Source: Histoplasma ohiense (taxonomy: Eukaryota; Ascomycota; Eurotiomycetes; Onygenales; Ajellomycetaceae). From it: 64,000 nucleotides of DNA. The translations under genes were made by a program, and so were the position numbers. This document shows, one piece after another, positions 21,927 to 33,264 of this stretch (positions within the stretch are counted from its first letter, which is position 1; every line of letters starts with the position of its first letter). The notes beneath the pieces are model-generated. The model was given only the letters and a program-made list of their open reading frames with translations, searched no databases and had not been told where the DNA came from. The stretch is from contig JAEVHH010000002.1 in the NCBI GenBank assembly GCA_017607445.1, forward strand, positions 7,346,001-7,410,000, read 5' to 3'.

Positions 21927-24019
21927 CTAACATACGCCTCGGTGGATTCCTTTCGAGTGATGCGTTTTGTTTCCTCCCTTTGAACCCTTTTCTTTCCCTA
22001 CGTGACTATGTCTCGAGAGCATACGCCGTCTCGCGATTGAGGTTGGGCCTGTTTGAAGCGCTGCCACATCCACCGGCTCTGAGGCCATGAGCCTCTCGGT
22101 AACAGCCACGATGTCTGCTACAAGTCGGTCGATGAGATCTGCAGACATACTTTCACGTACAACTATCCGCAGGGTTTCAGTCTTATCCTCCGTCGGTGGA
22201 AGTGGGTAATCTATGTTGTGGTCACCGTTGTTAGCTTTGCGCTCCCCAATATACCTTGCAGTTCATAATTCACAAGGACACGTGAACGAGGCAGTATCAG
22301 TGACATACTTGGGATGATATACTGCTTCGCACGAAGCAATAAACTGACGCTCTCCTGCTTCACATCCGGGTACTTTTGCTGAACCTCATCAGAAAACCTA
22401 AAAGACACTACAGGCAAACCTGCATTATAGTCCGCCGATGTTTCGCCTTCCTGATATTTCAGCAACCCGTTGGTCTGCTCAACCTTTGAGCTCCCTTTTT
22501 TCCGATGGATGCCGCTGATGCATAGGAACCAGCCCGTGTTCTCAAGGGCGGTGCTTAACAATCGAGCATTTGCTAGGCAATTCTCCATGATTTCTCGGTA
22601 CCCGTTGAAGCCAAGGCGTATAAAATTGTAATACTGTCCTACCACCTGCATTCCAGGCCGGGAGAAATTCAGGGTAAACGTCTCTTCTGTCCCACCAAGA
22701 TAATGGAGCTCAAAAATAAGGTCGCTTGGCAGATACCCTCTATCCCGCCATACGATCCAACCAAGGCCCGCGTATACCAAGCCGAATTTATGACCAGAGG
22801 TATTAATGGATTTCACACGAGGAAGTGCAAAGTCCCTATAAGTTTATTAGCTGACGATTTTTGTGCTGGCTGCCAGAGATAATCACCATTTAGGACCTCC
22901 GGCCTGAGCGTAAGTGAATGGCGCAACAAAGCCCCCGCTTGCACCATCGACGTGAATAGGCACATCTATACCAGACTTCGCTTCGAATTCATCCAAAATG
23001 CTTGAGATCTCTTCCACTGGTTCGTAGTGGCCGGTGTATGTACTGCCCATAATAACGAAGACACCGATTGTATTCTCGTCTAAATTCTTCTTGACAAGGT
23101 CTGGATCAAGCCGATACTCGCTTTTCTGAGAGACGTCTAAAATCCGGGCCTCAACGTCGAAGTACCTAGCGAACTTAAGCAGTGCAACCTGTGCGTTCGC
23201 GCCCATGATGATGTTCGGCTTCGAGGTGTCTTTTCCCGTCTCTTTCCTTTTCTCCTGCCAGCGTTTTTTCATTGCCAACCCACCAAGGAGGATAGCTTCC
23301 GAAGATCCAGTCGTTGCAGATCCAATCGCGTGCTCTCCTGGTTGCGCGTGCCAGAGATTAGATATCATTGAGACACAATGAGCATGCATCTCCATCAAGG
23401 CCGGGTATTCATCGGCATCAGCTAAGTTTTTACTGATATTCTCGAACAGAAGCTCGTCAGCTTCACGTTCCATGTAAGTGCCGACGAAACTACGAACATT
23501 TAACATCTTTGTTAGTATCATATTTGCCGAATCACCGAGAAATTTGTCTCAGATGGATCGCAAAGGTGGTTTTGGTCAATGTACAGTATATCACCGACCT
23601 AGCCAGGTTCAAATTTGGAATCCCATCCAAATCCAGATCATCCCTCAACATCCTACGCACTGCCTCCGCCGGCGCACCCTTCTCGGGCAACTTGAATTTA
23701 GGAATTTCCTCATGACTAGCATATCGTGTGGAGTACGGGGTCATCGACCCGGAGACATTCTCAGTCCATATGCGTTCACTTTTTCTACGCTTGGGGTCCT
23801 TGCGTAGATCCTCAATCAGTTGGTTAACGTCAACCTATGCTCCTCATTGAAAGCCGGTAGATGTGAGCAGAAGTCATTTGAAAAATGTTCCAAAAACAAT
23901 GTCAATGAAATGGGGCAAAGCAGTTTGCGTGAAGAGGCAATCCTCTCTACTTGTATGTTTTCTTCTTCAACAAAAACGACTCTGTAGGGAATCTCACTTA
24001 CGTGCGCTGCAAGGGTCAT
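21927..24019 (-). CDS. Glutamate decarboxylase (PLP-dependent)
   Basis: Exons 24019-24002, 23834-23599, 23489-22887, 22835-22309 and 22210-21927 total 1668 nt, 555 aa. The enzyme converts glutamate to GABA and CO2 in the cytosol, feeding the GABA shunt and acid-stress tolerance. The first exon is six codons (MTLAAH) and continues VDVNQLIEDL. The first PLP region reads LNLASFVGTYME after splicing. ENISKNLADADEYP and GSATTGSSEAILL bind the substrate and cofactor phosphate. HVDGASGGFVAPF holds the Asp that contacts the PLP ring; the usual second residue is Ala, here Gly. The PLP lysine is in INTSGHKFG. The last exon is NYPLPPTEDKTETLRIVVRES. It ends in a basic, low-complexity tail (KEKGSKGGNKTHHSKG). 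All splices preserve frame and rebuild known motifs. Confidence 0.95.
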
Positions 24020-26044
24020 TTTGGTGTAGTTTTCACTCCGCGATTCCTCATGTAACGAAGAATGAAGTCCGTGTTTGAATATCAGGCCAAACAACTGGTG
24101 ATTCCGCAAATTAAACAATTCCTTACAAGCTGTACATGCGGATAATCAAGTTTCCTTAAATAATGTTTCTTTTAACTCAAGGAAGACGCTTAGAACGTAT
24201 GTAGATGAGTGTGCATATGACGTAATTTTGCGGTATGCTCCGGACTCGTTAGCTTTTTCTCCTCTAAGTATTTGAAAGTTTCCTCCCCCTCCTCAATTTA
24301 CACAAGTGGTGTACTTTTGTTTTGCAGCTTGTTGTCTTGATTGTCATGCAGCCGCGCTGGTAAATGATAGTCACATAATCCATAAGCTCTACGCCGCATC
24401 TACCCATGTATTTGCGAGAGATAGCTCTCTCCACAAGCGGCGAAACCCAAGAGTTAACAATTTATTATATCCACTGGAGTCAATGCCATACTCTGTTGAA
24501 ATTCATTCAATTTTTGGAATGCTGGCGAGTCTGTTGTTGAGCAATTAATGGACTACGAGCACTATTCATCATCGCCATTATTGTCAACTTCTTCGTAAGG
24601 ACTCCACCCAATCAAAGATCTCTCAGTGTTCAATCATAAAGTATGCCGGGGCATTTTTCGACATCAGCGCTCGAACTTTTTTTGCGAACGCAGAGTTGAA
24701 CGAAGCTATCTGGGGATAGACTCCAGAGGCCCGTGTCGCAGTTTGAGTCGATATAGGAGTTAAGAGATGTGATTGTAGCTGTGTTCACACACCGAACATA
24801 TCGGAGAAAAAAAGGAACACTTGAAAAGCGCTGGGGAAATTGGAGTTTGTTTCCAGTCAAAATTCATTGATCTTCAACTATGATTCTTAATGACGTCACT
24901 TTGCTTAACTTTATCAGCAACTTGAAATTAGACACCACAATTAACTAGGGGTTAGTATGAGGGCAGTTTGGCAGCTACTAGTACAGAAGAAAGTCAGGAA
25001 GCCTCTTGTGTAACAATGAGAGAAAAAGCTGAGCCGGGATAATGATTATTTACGCCGTTTCTCCCAGAGCTGAATATATTCAATCCGGAAGAAGCAGTTC
25101 TGCCAGAAGGGACTCGGGTTCCATTCCAGTAGTTACGGCGTAAGTTGTTGATTGTCATGCGAGCAGCCCACGCCCGGTTTTGACACCGGTTCATATTCTC
25201 CAGGTTGCACCAAACCCTGCATGTTCGCCGAAGACATCTTCATATACGAATCAAACAATGGTCGTGTATTTGAGATCATTGGATCCCATGCTTAGCGTAC
25301 GGGCATATCCATACTCCCACGCAATATGAACTACATCACAAAGAACCTTGTAGGCGCATCCCAACCCATGGCCAATTCGACATTTAACAAAGCTCCGCGA
25401 GAAGTTACGAAGGGAGACATGAAAGCTGCAAAGCTGGTGGATGGGAAGCTTCGGAAAGTGAGTTCCGATATTTTGGAAGGAAGATTGATTGTTAACTCTG
25501 ATAGACGATTGACGTATTCAATTATTTGGATTATGCGGTTCTCCGGAGGCTGCCTCGACCAAGCAAGGAGAGACCCACCCCTGGAACCCGACCCGACCCG
25601 CGAAAATAACACGCCCGCGCTTAGGGAACCCGTGCCCAGGCTTAACTAAACCTAGTTAAGTAGTTTAGGCACGTCACCCACGATAAGCGCCCCTACAAAC
25701 CAGGGTTCTGTGAACCCAGGAACCCGTTTATTCCGGCAACCCCCACCACTTTTTCAGCCTGATCCGCGAAAAAAACAACACTACGAGTTGTTGGTATTAT
25801 CTATCTAGCGGTAGCTAATATATGTGTGTGGGAGTCACGGGATAGGGCTTGTGTAGAATCTCCAACACTTTTTAACCCCGTATTCTTCCAAGATGTGTAA
25901 ACACTAGCAAACAAATTCCAAACAAATTATTTACACAGTAAACACCCATTGGAATCCCAGCAGAATCTCAGTGCTTGTCATCCTTCCACAATCGTCCTTG
26001 GAAGCATTTCTTATCCTCATAAGCCAGCTTTTTGTTCAGCAATT

Positions 26045-26556
26045 ATGGATGAGGCTGCAGCTACACAGGTCCTCTCACTCACACACCCCAACAAAGCACA
26101 ATGGAACCACAAACTTATGCTTGAATTCCAAGCAGCATTCAAAAAAGATCCAGTGGGAGTGGGTGCTGAGTCGTCGTTCATTGAACGTATGAGTAGAATT
26201 CTGGGGAACAGAAGGCTGTGGTGTCGCATTATTCACTGACGGCACAAGAATTGTATTTGTAGCGGATGGCCCAAACGATGAGTTTCCCGATAGCAAGATC
26301 TCGGTTGCTAAGTTGACCAGAATTAAGCTTTGTGCCTGAGCTCTCAAGATTCCGACTTGTTTCTTTCCTTGTCACGGCATTGCCGCTGAAGGACGTCGCC
26401 AGTGAAGCGGAGCATGAGAACTTGCCAAGCCTAACTATCACAGCTCCTCCATCAAGTCTTGCTCCGTTCTTGCTCCGTGGGTATCAAGAGCCTCTGCATC
26501 TTGAAATGCAATACTGCAACGATTGCAGAACTATTGACTATCAATTAGATCCTTAA
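26045..26556 (+). pseudogene. Possible remnants of an unrecognised gene
   Basis: Three plus-strand stretches in different frames look protein-like. One starts MDEAAATQVLSLTHPNKAQW at 26045. A second (26196 to about 26338) includes EGCGVALFTDGTRIVFVAD and ends in a stop. A third runs from 26332 to 26556. Stops and frame changes separate them, so this may be a spliced or decayed gene. A strong 3' splice site at 27526 before the next ORF could mean they are upstream exons of that gene. I recognise no domain. Confidence 0.25.
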
Positions 26557-26819
26557 GATCAGCATGACCATCTATCAACTTTCAAATATGCTGAAATAAG
26601 GTTTTCTTGTTCAAAAGACGTTCGCTGCACCTGGGGTACTTGAACAGCCCCGAAGGGAATCAAGACAGATTCGCTACACATCTCACAGTCACCCTCGCGG
26701 AATAGCTTTCCACAGCCGTGGTGTCCCCGGATATGCAGACAGAGACTATCCGGTTCCTTAAATCTCCCCGGGACAGCACATGTCCTGTATCGCCGAATCC
26801 CAATGGTCGTTTCAGGCAA

Positions 26820-26821
<2 letters not shown>

Positions 26822-26854
<33 letters not shown>
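26822..26854. repeat. Poly-T tract (33), longest in the window
   Basis: Uninterrupted T run between the possible remnant at 26.0-26.6 kb and the ORF at 27.5 kb. It could be the reverse of a retroposed poly-A tail, but no element was recognised on either side. Confidence 0.95.
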
Positions 26855-26855
<1 letters not shown>

Positions 26856-27510
26856 GTTGAGGCGCTAGGTTTCTCTCTATAACTGGACCATGATGAGCCG
26901 AAGGCGCTGAGGAGGGTATTTGTTCACGGTCGTAACGTCGCATAGTCGTGTCAGCACTGTATGCCCCCGCAAAAGTGGAAGGGAATTAGGTTGCCGCCAG
27001 AAGGGGACACCTCTTAAGGTGTCTGGTCAACAACATATCATAACAATAGAGCTTTTTAGAGGTGAATTCAATAGATGGGCAGTATCTCATTCAGTTCCAG
27101 GCGTTGCTGTTAGACGGATAAGGAGTGTATCAGGGACGAGCTAATGCTGCTCTCAGTGACCTAACTAACACTTATGTAGTTAGACTAGTCAAGTACGACT
27201 GCGAGTGAAGGCCGACTTACCAGGTTAACGATGCTTTTACTTGCGGGACAGCGCAAGCCCCTACAATCTGCCCCTCTTACCCCTTGATCGTCTACCTTTT
27301 CGTGCTGCGCGACAAACGTTCAACCCCTTTAGACAGACCCAGATCGGAGTCATGTTTAGGCGCCCGAGACAGACTGAGCCAGACAGGCTCTCAACAAGAC
27401 TTAGCACTTAGGGATCGCTCGCAATGTAGTATCTGGGCGTCCCTATCGCTTGTGGGGTCAGAATATGTACCTTTACTCGTAAATGACTCACCCGTGTTCC
27501 TGCTAACCAT

Positions 27511-27536
27511 TTTCCTATCCCTACAGGCCACCATGG
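27511..27536 (+). promoter_or_regulatory. Strong 3' splice site followed by an optimal start context
   Basis: TGCTAAC at 27511 is a near-perfect fungal branch site. It is followed by a pyrimidine tract and CTACAG ending at 27526. Immediately after comes GCCACCATGG with the ATG at 27533. This implies an upstream, perhaps non-coding, exon for the 213-aa ORF. Confidence 0.6.
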
Positions 27537-28174
27537 TTGTTGTGCAGGACGAGGACTATACAGTTGCCATTGAAAAGTTTGAGAATGCAGGATTCACCCG
27601 AAGCATTCCAAATCGCACCCCTCTTCTGGAGGTCATGGAAGACCATTCAAATCCACAACAGATGTTGGAGGAAATAAATGCTGGCTACAAACATCTTGAT
27701 TGCTCTTGTGCAGTATTTGATTATCCACAAGGTGATCCAGCAGAAAAGGGTTTGCAGATGTATCTGTTTCCAAATTCCTTTGCACATATTCCTCTAGAAG
27801 ATATTCTCCACTCTTCAAACAACATAGCATACCCTGCAACCACAAAACAATTTGATATCTACAAAAATTTATGCTATCCACTGGAACGGGCATTGGTTGA
27901 GAGTTTTGTTAAGGCTGTGATTGATGAAGAAACAGAGTCAGGTCATTCTGCATGGGGTGAGTCATTGAGATGCTGGGTATCCATGATGACAGGATATCTA
28001 GAGGTCAATAATGATATTCTTGATCACTGTTCAGATAAGCAGGCAGTGGAATGGTATAGTACCAACTTTGGTCGAATCCTCAAGGCCAAATTTGGTCCGA
28101 TGGATCGACGCATTTCGAAACGGCTTGGCTCAGGCAAAGAGCTACCAATAGATATGACGGGGAATCCTATTTAA
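27533..28174 (+). CDS. Hypothetical protein, 213 aa, intact single-exon ORF
   Basis: The frame is also open upstream of 27533, but the ATG at 27533 is chosen because it directly follows a textbook branch site and acceptor and has an ideal context. The product begins MVVVQDEDYTVAIEKFENAG and is acidic to neutral, with no signal peptide or membrane span. It contains a Cys pair in LDCSCAVFDYP and a basic C-terminal segment (MDRRISKRLGSGK). Composition is even and protein-like. I do not recognise the family; it may belong to a lineage-specific expanded family given its repeat-rich surroundings. A retrotransposon fragment lies about 0.9 kb downstream. Confidence 0.5.
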   Translation: MVVVQDEDYTVAIEKFENAGFTRSIPNRTPLLEVMEDHSNPQQMLEEINAGYKHLDCSCAVFDYPQGDPAEKGLQMYLFPNSFAHIPLEDILHSSNNIAYPATTKQFDIYKNLCYPLERALVESFVKAVIDEETESGHSAWGESLRCWVSMMTGYLEVNNDILDHCSDKQAVEWYSTNFGRILKAKFGPMDRRISKRLGSGKELPIDMTGNPI

Positions 28175-29039
28175 TGTTTTTTCTCTCTTCATTCAGATTG
28201 ACCAGTCATTCCTGGTGCCTGCCTGTTCTCACCACAAGAATAGAGTTGCCAGCATTTTTCCCCATCCAAAAGACTACCACCAAACATCATGGTTCAATGT
28301 CAGCGCTTGGGAGTCATTCATATCGAGAATATCAATAATGATTGGCTAAACCTCTGCTACATATTGACAGAAAGTGTACAAGTATGAAATTGCTGAGACA
28401 ACATCCATGAGCTATTTAAGCGCCAGAGTAAACCGAATCAGAGGAGCTTTTGAAAATAGAATCCTGGCAAGCTCTCATAATCTATGACGTCTTCAGACAC
28501 CTCACCTGCGGAATCCAATGAAATCTCTCTTGAAACAGAATCCAGTCATCTTGTCCTGTTCATCATATCTTGATACGCGACCTGCATATATGAACTGTTT
28601 AACCGCCGAAGTGGATCCTGTTGGGAGTGTGTTGTTCCAATACTTTCTCTGGTGAGCGTCCAAACCTAGAACGGGCGATTCCGCGCGTCATCCTTGCCGT
28701 CATCCTTGCTGTCTTCCATTCCAGAAACCATTCATATCTCATCCTAGCGTTCAGACACACGAACCAGCGTCCTCACTCGTCCTGGAAAGCCTTTGTTGAA
28801 GAACCACAGAGTTGTTGTCATTTGTGATAAGAGCTGAGCAGTCAGACATTCCTGTGAGGCGCCAATGCTGCAATTATTTATATTTTACTAATTTTACAGA
28901 GAGGCACACACCTTGAGCAAACCCTACATCGCGTAGTGTCATATACAAGATTCAAGTTGAGGGCCGTACAGTCCTCTCCTTTTCATTGTCAATATGCGCC
29001 TGGCGTTCATCAGACATTCATCTGCTGGGCAAACGTGCT
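28175..29039. other. Spacer between hypothetical gene and retroelement fragment
   Basis: No supported gene. A 29-codon frame beginning MTSSDTSPAESNEIS starts near 28484 and could be a stray exon, but nothing links it to neighbours. Confidence 0.4.
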
Positions 29040-30170
29040 ATCCACAGGTGTTAGCGCCGCCGGAGTGGCTGTTGACGCAGAAGCACACCTGCTCCCGGTA
29101 CAGCAGCAACTCGAGCAAACAACACTGGAAGCCATGATGCGCATGAGAACTTCGCCGCCACACAACGACATGGCGGTTATAAGGGGGAACACGAAAGGCC
29201 ACCCCGTAAATGTGATGCACTGACTCCCCTCGACCGATTCTCGGGAATCATGGAAGACAAGTTTAAGTTGCAACCTGTCTGACTTGAGAAACGACAACCA
29301 CACGTGGTGCCGCCGTGTGACCCCGCCGTTCATCCGTATCAAGAAGTCCGCTAGAGAAGCAATCAAGGAACACGATACCACAGAACCAGCAACAGGACGC
29401 ATATATACTGATGGGAGCAGCATCAATGATCATGCCAGAGCAGCTGCAACAGCACCTTCACTCCAGAATGACAGCGCCCGGAGGAAACAAACCCAGTACA
29501 TGGGCCAGTCTAGCGCGTCCACGGTGTACCAGCAGAGCTCAAAGGCCTGATGCTGGCACTGCGGCTTATGCTCGACACCCATACGGCCGGAACCACCACC
29601 CGGAAGTACGCCATTTTCACCGATAACCAAGCCACCATCCGCGAGATCCAGAACCCCAAGCACTCATCAGCCCAGTATGTCCTGATTTGAGGCCGTACAG
29701 GCCCTCGATAGGCTCCCAGCCATCGGATGGGAAGTGCAGTTCCAATGTATCCCGGCACATGTCTGGGAGTGCCAGGGAACGAAGAAGCCGACCGATTGGC
29801 GCCTTAACTATCAAACCCGAAACATGGACGGTTCCAGAGCCACCGATGGCCGTACCCCGAGTGAGCCTCGCGGAACCAGAGCCCGAACCGGAGCCAGCAA
29901 TAGCGACAGCAACAACACCAGCAGAATCCACTGGAGTCCAGCAGAGTACTCTGATGAAAGAACCAGCCACGTATGACCCTACAAGTCAGTATCTCTTCAG
30001 GGCTGCCCCCCAGAGCACACTCACGGACCCGAGTGAGCGCAACGCCGTGGTGGAGGAATCTTGGTCATCTCAACTTGAAGTTCCCCTAGAGATGCCGAAC
30101 CAGGCCAAGTGGCGTATCAGTGGGCTGTTCAATAAGCAGAGCGAATTCCAGCACAGAGTGCGTTCCTACA
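29040..30170 (+). mobile_element. Decayed Tad-like non-LTR retrotransposon fragment with RNase H domain
   Basis: Plus-strand fragments in shifting frames match the 3' part of a fungal LINE polyprotein. LPVQQQLEQTTLEAMMRMRT (about 29089) is the post-reverse-transcriptase segment. RIYTDGSSIND (about 29400) is the first RNase H strand with its catalytic Asp. GLMLALRLML...YAIFTDNQATI follows from about 29542. IGWEVQFQCIPAHVWECQG (about 29717) is the late RNase H motif in yet another frame. Several stops and at least two frameshifts show it is dead. The 3' part carries an EPEPEPE low-complexity run and a further open frame to 30271. The reverse transcriptase and endonuclease parts are missing, so this is a 5'-truncated or eroded copy. 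Confidence 0.75.
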
Positions 30171-30271
30171 AGAAGTTAGCAACTAAGAACTCAAATTGTG
30201 GCCAGAGAAGGTTCTTGCCAAGGTTAGCCTCTCCCTTTGGACGAAATCTGTTTCCGTGTGCGCCAGCCTGA

Positions 30272-31430
30272 GCAGTCGACTTGTAGGAGGACGGGTAGCC
30301 ACTGCCCCTGCTCGTGATTTGTAGCTGCCATCTGTTGGCGACTTGCTCGATGGGTGTACAGGGTAACAGCTTGAAAGGGGAAACAAAAGGGAAGGGCCAA
30401 CTAGCCTACGATGGTTTGGGAGGAGAAGGAATGAGGATGGTGGGAAGGCATGGAGCCTATTATACACATCCTAAGACGGCGGCGCTCATTCTGGAGGCAG
30501 AAAGGGGAACCAAAAAAGGGAGCCGGCGGCTCCATGCTAAGTTGCGCCGCTTGCAACGGATATACACGTCGAGGGAGTCTGGCTACGGTAATCCGAAAAG
30601 GCTGATCCATCCATGTAAGGAATAAGCCTGGCTGTGTCCGTCATGGCTTGCTTAGCACCACACGGGTGAACGAAGGTGATCGAGAGCGACGGAGAGGTTG
30701 TTAATGAAATAAAAGTGACGTAGGTTTCGCGTCACGTGGCAAGGAATGAGCTTAAAACAGCGACAAAAATGGGCTCGCACACAGACCACAGATATGTGGG
30801 ACGTCTAAGTGGTTGTATTAGCAATGTCGGCAGCTGGCAGCTGAGGCATATATGTGCGGTGCGCTAGTCCGTGATAGGCAGCCTAGGGCCAACAAGATAT
30901 TCCACTACTGACTAAGCGGGTCGTCAGTGAACTTCAATGTCTAAATTGCAGGATAGAAAATAGTTCCCGTTCAACATGCATTTGAGATCCTTTACTAGAT
31001 TTCTGGAATCTTAGTCACATACACAAGGCGTTTCTCATCCGCGTCGCGCCTCCCTTATATCAAAAAGTCATTCATACTACTAATACTAGTACTTAATGCA
31101 CAACAACAGCGCCGAAGACAACAGGAGAACAGGAGTAAACACTACAATCCTCCCATTCTCGGAAGTTTCTCGACGGTTAGGAAACATCATTAGACAGACG
31201 ACACAACGTGAGATGCGCTGATAAGCCTGAATGTGGGTTTGGAGCCATGTGGGACGACGGATTGCGTCCTGTAGTTGCGATTGAAGTGTCTCTGAAGGAC
31301 GACAAGCTTTGGGTTTCGTCGTGTATCGGTGCACGTACGGTGATGAAAATGCATGTCATGTAGCCATATGAAGGGCTACTTTATGATGGGAGGTGGCGAA
31401 GAATTCGAGACCGCCATGAACTGGTCATAA
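30272..31430. other. Gene-poor spacer, probably repeat-derived
   Basis: No supported gene. Short basic ORFs around 30314-30625 show no domain and could be further retroelement debris. Confidence 0.4.
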
Positions 31431-31754
31431 ATGGAACACAAGGCTCAACTAGAGGGTTCCTCGTCGCGCATTGTTCGTGACCAGTTCAGCCGTTTTGTAC
31501 CCAATGAAATGGACATATTACCCAAGCTACCCGACTGTGAACGTGAAGTGGAAGAAGTGCTTCGCAGACAAATCCTCCAGCACAAACCCGGTACAACTTC
31601 TGCCTTTTTGTGGATGATATCCCACTTGAATCCATCAAGCATAGCTATGGCTGAACGTGTTTATCAAATTGCTGACAGGCTCCATGGACCGGGGAGGGAA
31701 GTGGACATTGCATTACGTGAGGCCGTCATTCCGGCCTTACTAGAGTATTTGTGA
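31431..31754 (+). CDS. Small orphan ORF, 107 aa
   Basis: An ATG-initiated frame with an A at -3 encodes a protein with mixed helical character: DILPKLPDCEREVEEVLRRQ, FLWMISHLNPSSIAMAERVY and a hydrophobic end (REAVIPALLEYL). It has no signal peptide, zinc motif or membrane span. Composition is more protein-like than neighbouring chance ORFs, but no family is recognised. It could be a real small gene, one exon of a larger gene or a remnant. Confidence 0.3.
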   Translation: MEHKAQLEGSSSRIVRDQFSRFVPNEMDILPKLPDCEREVEEVLRRQILQHKPGTTSAFLWMISHLNPSSIAMAERVYQIADRLHGPGREVDIALREAVIPALLEYL

Positions 31755-33264
31755 AGTTCCAGCTTCTGGCGCAAAGAAGGAGAAAAGTGGAACCAGCAGT
31801 TCGCATAATTCCGTCAAAGCCGTGAAATATTCGTTTCTGCTACGTCTACCTAAATCTACATTTCTATTAGGCCTCCCAAAATCTATCGGACCATAGCAAT
31901 GATATGAGATAAGCTCCCACCGGTCCCCATTCTCTAATACGTTTACAATTCAGAGACAAGCCTGGGCAATGTTCCGGCCATCCTAGCATTTCCGAAAAGT
32001 TTCGATAGTTTGCTGGAGAATTTTTCGAAGAAAGTGCAAGGATTTTATTTTGATATTGAGTTTCCACCAATGCATGGTTGGAAGTTTATAGGGGTTTGCG
32101 TTGTCAAATATAAAACCACCTTATGGAGATAAGGGCTTGTGCATGTATTGGGCTGCTGGGATATTCTCTTGTCGGGTATGCGTGCTATAGGGATCCAATG
32201 TAGAGGTATAAGCAAGTAAGGTCTTTGAGTACATATAAATCCGCTTGGGCCCGGGAAGGTTTCTGCTAATGCATGATGATAGAAGGCGTGTTGTTTTGCC
32301 ACTTGGGGAAGTAAAATTATGAGCCATTTGTAGTAAAAATTCACATGATTGAAAATGACACTGCTTCCGAATAACTGTTCCTTGAAATATTCCCGTCCTA
32401 GTTTGAGTAATATTCGCGAGAAGTCCCGTAGAGCGTAAAGTAAGGAGAAAATTAAGGGCAACCATCTTATAAACTTTTCGGGGCTTGGTGTCTATTCCTC
32501 ATATCCCCGATTTGGTTAACCGTGATTTAGCCAGGAAATCTTCACATGGTGCACGGTATTTACACATGTACAGTACAAGGGAGTCAAGAAGAGGGGCAAA
32601 GCAAATAGCGATACTCCACCGATGTCAAAGGAGATATCGAAAATAATATGGAGGGCAATGTGGGCACAAAATGGATAACTTGCTCGAACAAGCCAATAGG
32701 CAACGAGGAAATACGAGTAGACAAGGGTAAACATGGGATGAGAACTGTTATGACCAAAGCTAAATGGAATACCAGGAAAAAAATTAACAGCTTCTGGTAA
32801 AGGGGTTAAAAGAATTGTCGCTCAAGAAGTGAGCGAAGAGGATCGAACGCCTGAAGGATGGATAGGAAGTAGCATTGTGGTAAACAAGCGATTCTCCTCC
32901 GTAGAAGAACACGGGAAAAGGCCATATAGCAACACACAGAGCGCGGAAATCGGCGATGTTGATTATTTCCGATAAAATTAGACCCCAAGGACACCTCAAC
33001 TCTACCCTAGTTCCCAAATACCAAGAAAATGCCAAAACAACGTGAGAAGAGCAAGTATGAGGAAGTATGTGCCGTTGTCCCAAATCAAATAATGGCGAAA
33101 AATGAAAAGGCCAAGAGGACGAAAGAAATGGGTTTGGTTTTTCAATTGGGAATTGGAAAAGCTGTTGTAGAACATAAACTACTCAAATAACACATAAAAT
33201 AAGTTTCCGCCTGGGCCCGGATTATGTCAAACGAAAATAAAATAACAGAATACAGAAATGTATT
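31755..33264. other. Intergenic, no gene seen
   Basis: About 1.5 kb before the 3' end of the minus-strand C2H2 gene. It contains a TGTACAGTACA copy at 32567-32577 and otherwise only short, domain-free ORFs. Confidence 0.45.

Larger units (their letters stand above)
24020..27532. other. Gene-poor region with possible coding remnants
   Basis: Includes the decarboxylase promoter, then sequence with no secure gene to 27.5 kb. From 25560 onward it looks like repeat-derived or decayed DNA. It has a local inverted repeat CTTAACTA/TAGTTAAG (25641-25660), another CTAACTA/TAGTTAG (27161-27183), a T33 run (26822-26854) and broken open frames at 26045-26556. Confidence 0.45.

Noticed and set aside
32841..32910. 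Possible minus-strand tRNA T-arm (GGCGTTCGATCC)
   Set aside because: The five-base T stem does not pair and no cloverleaf can be folded by eye.
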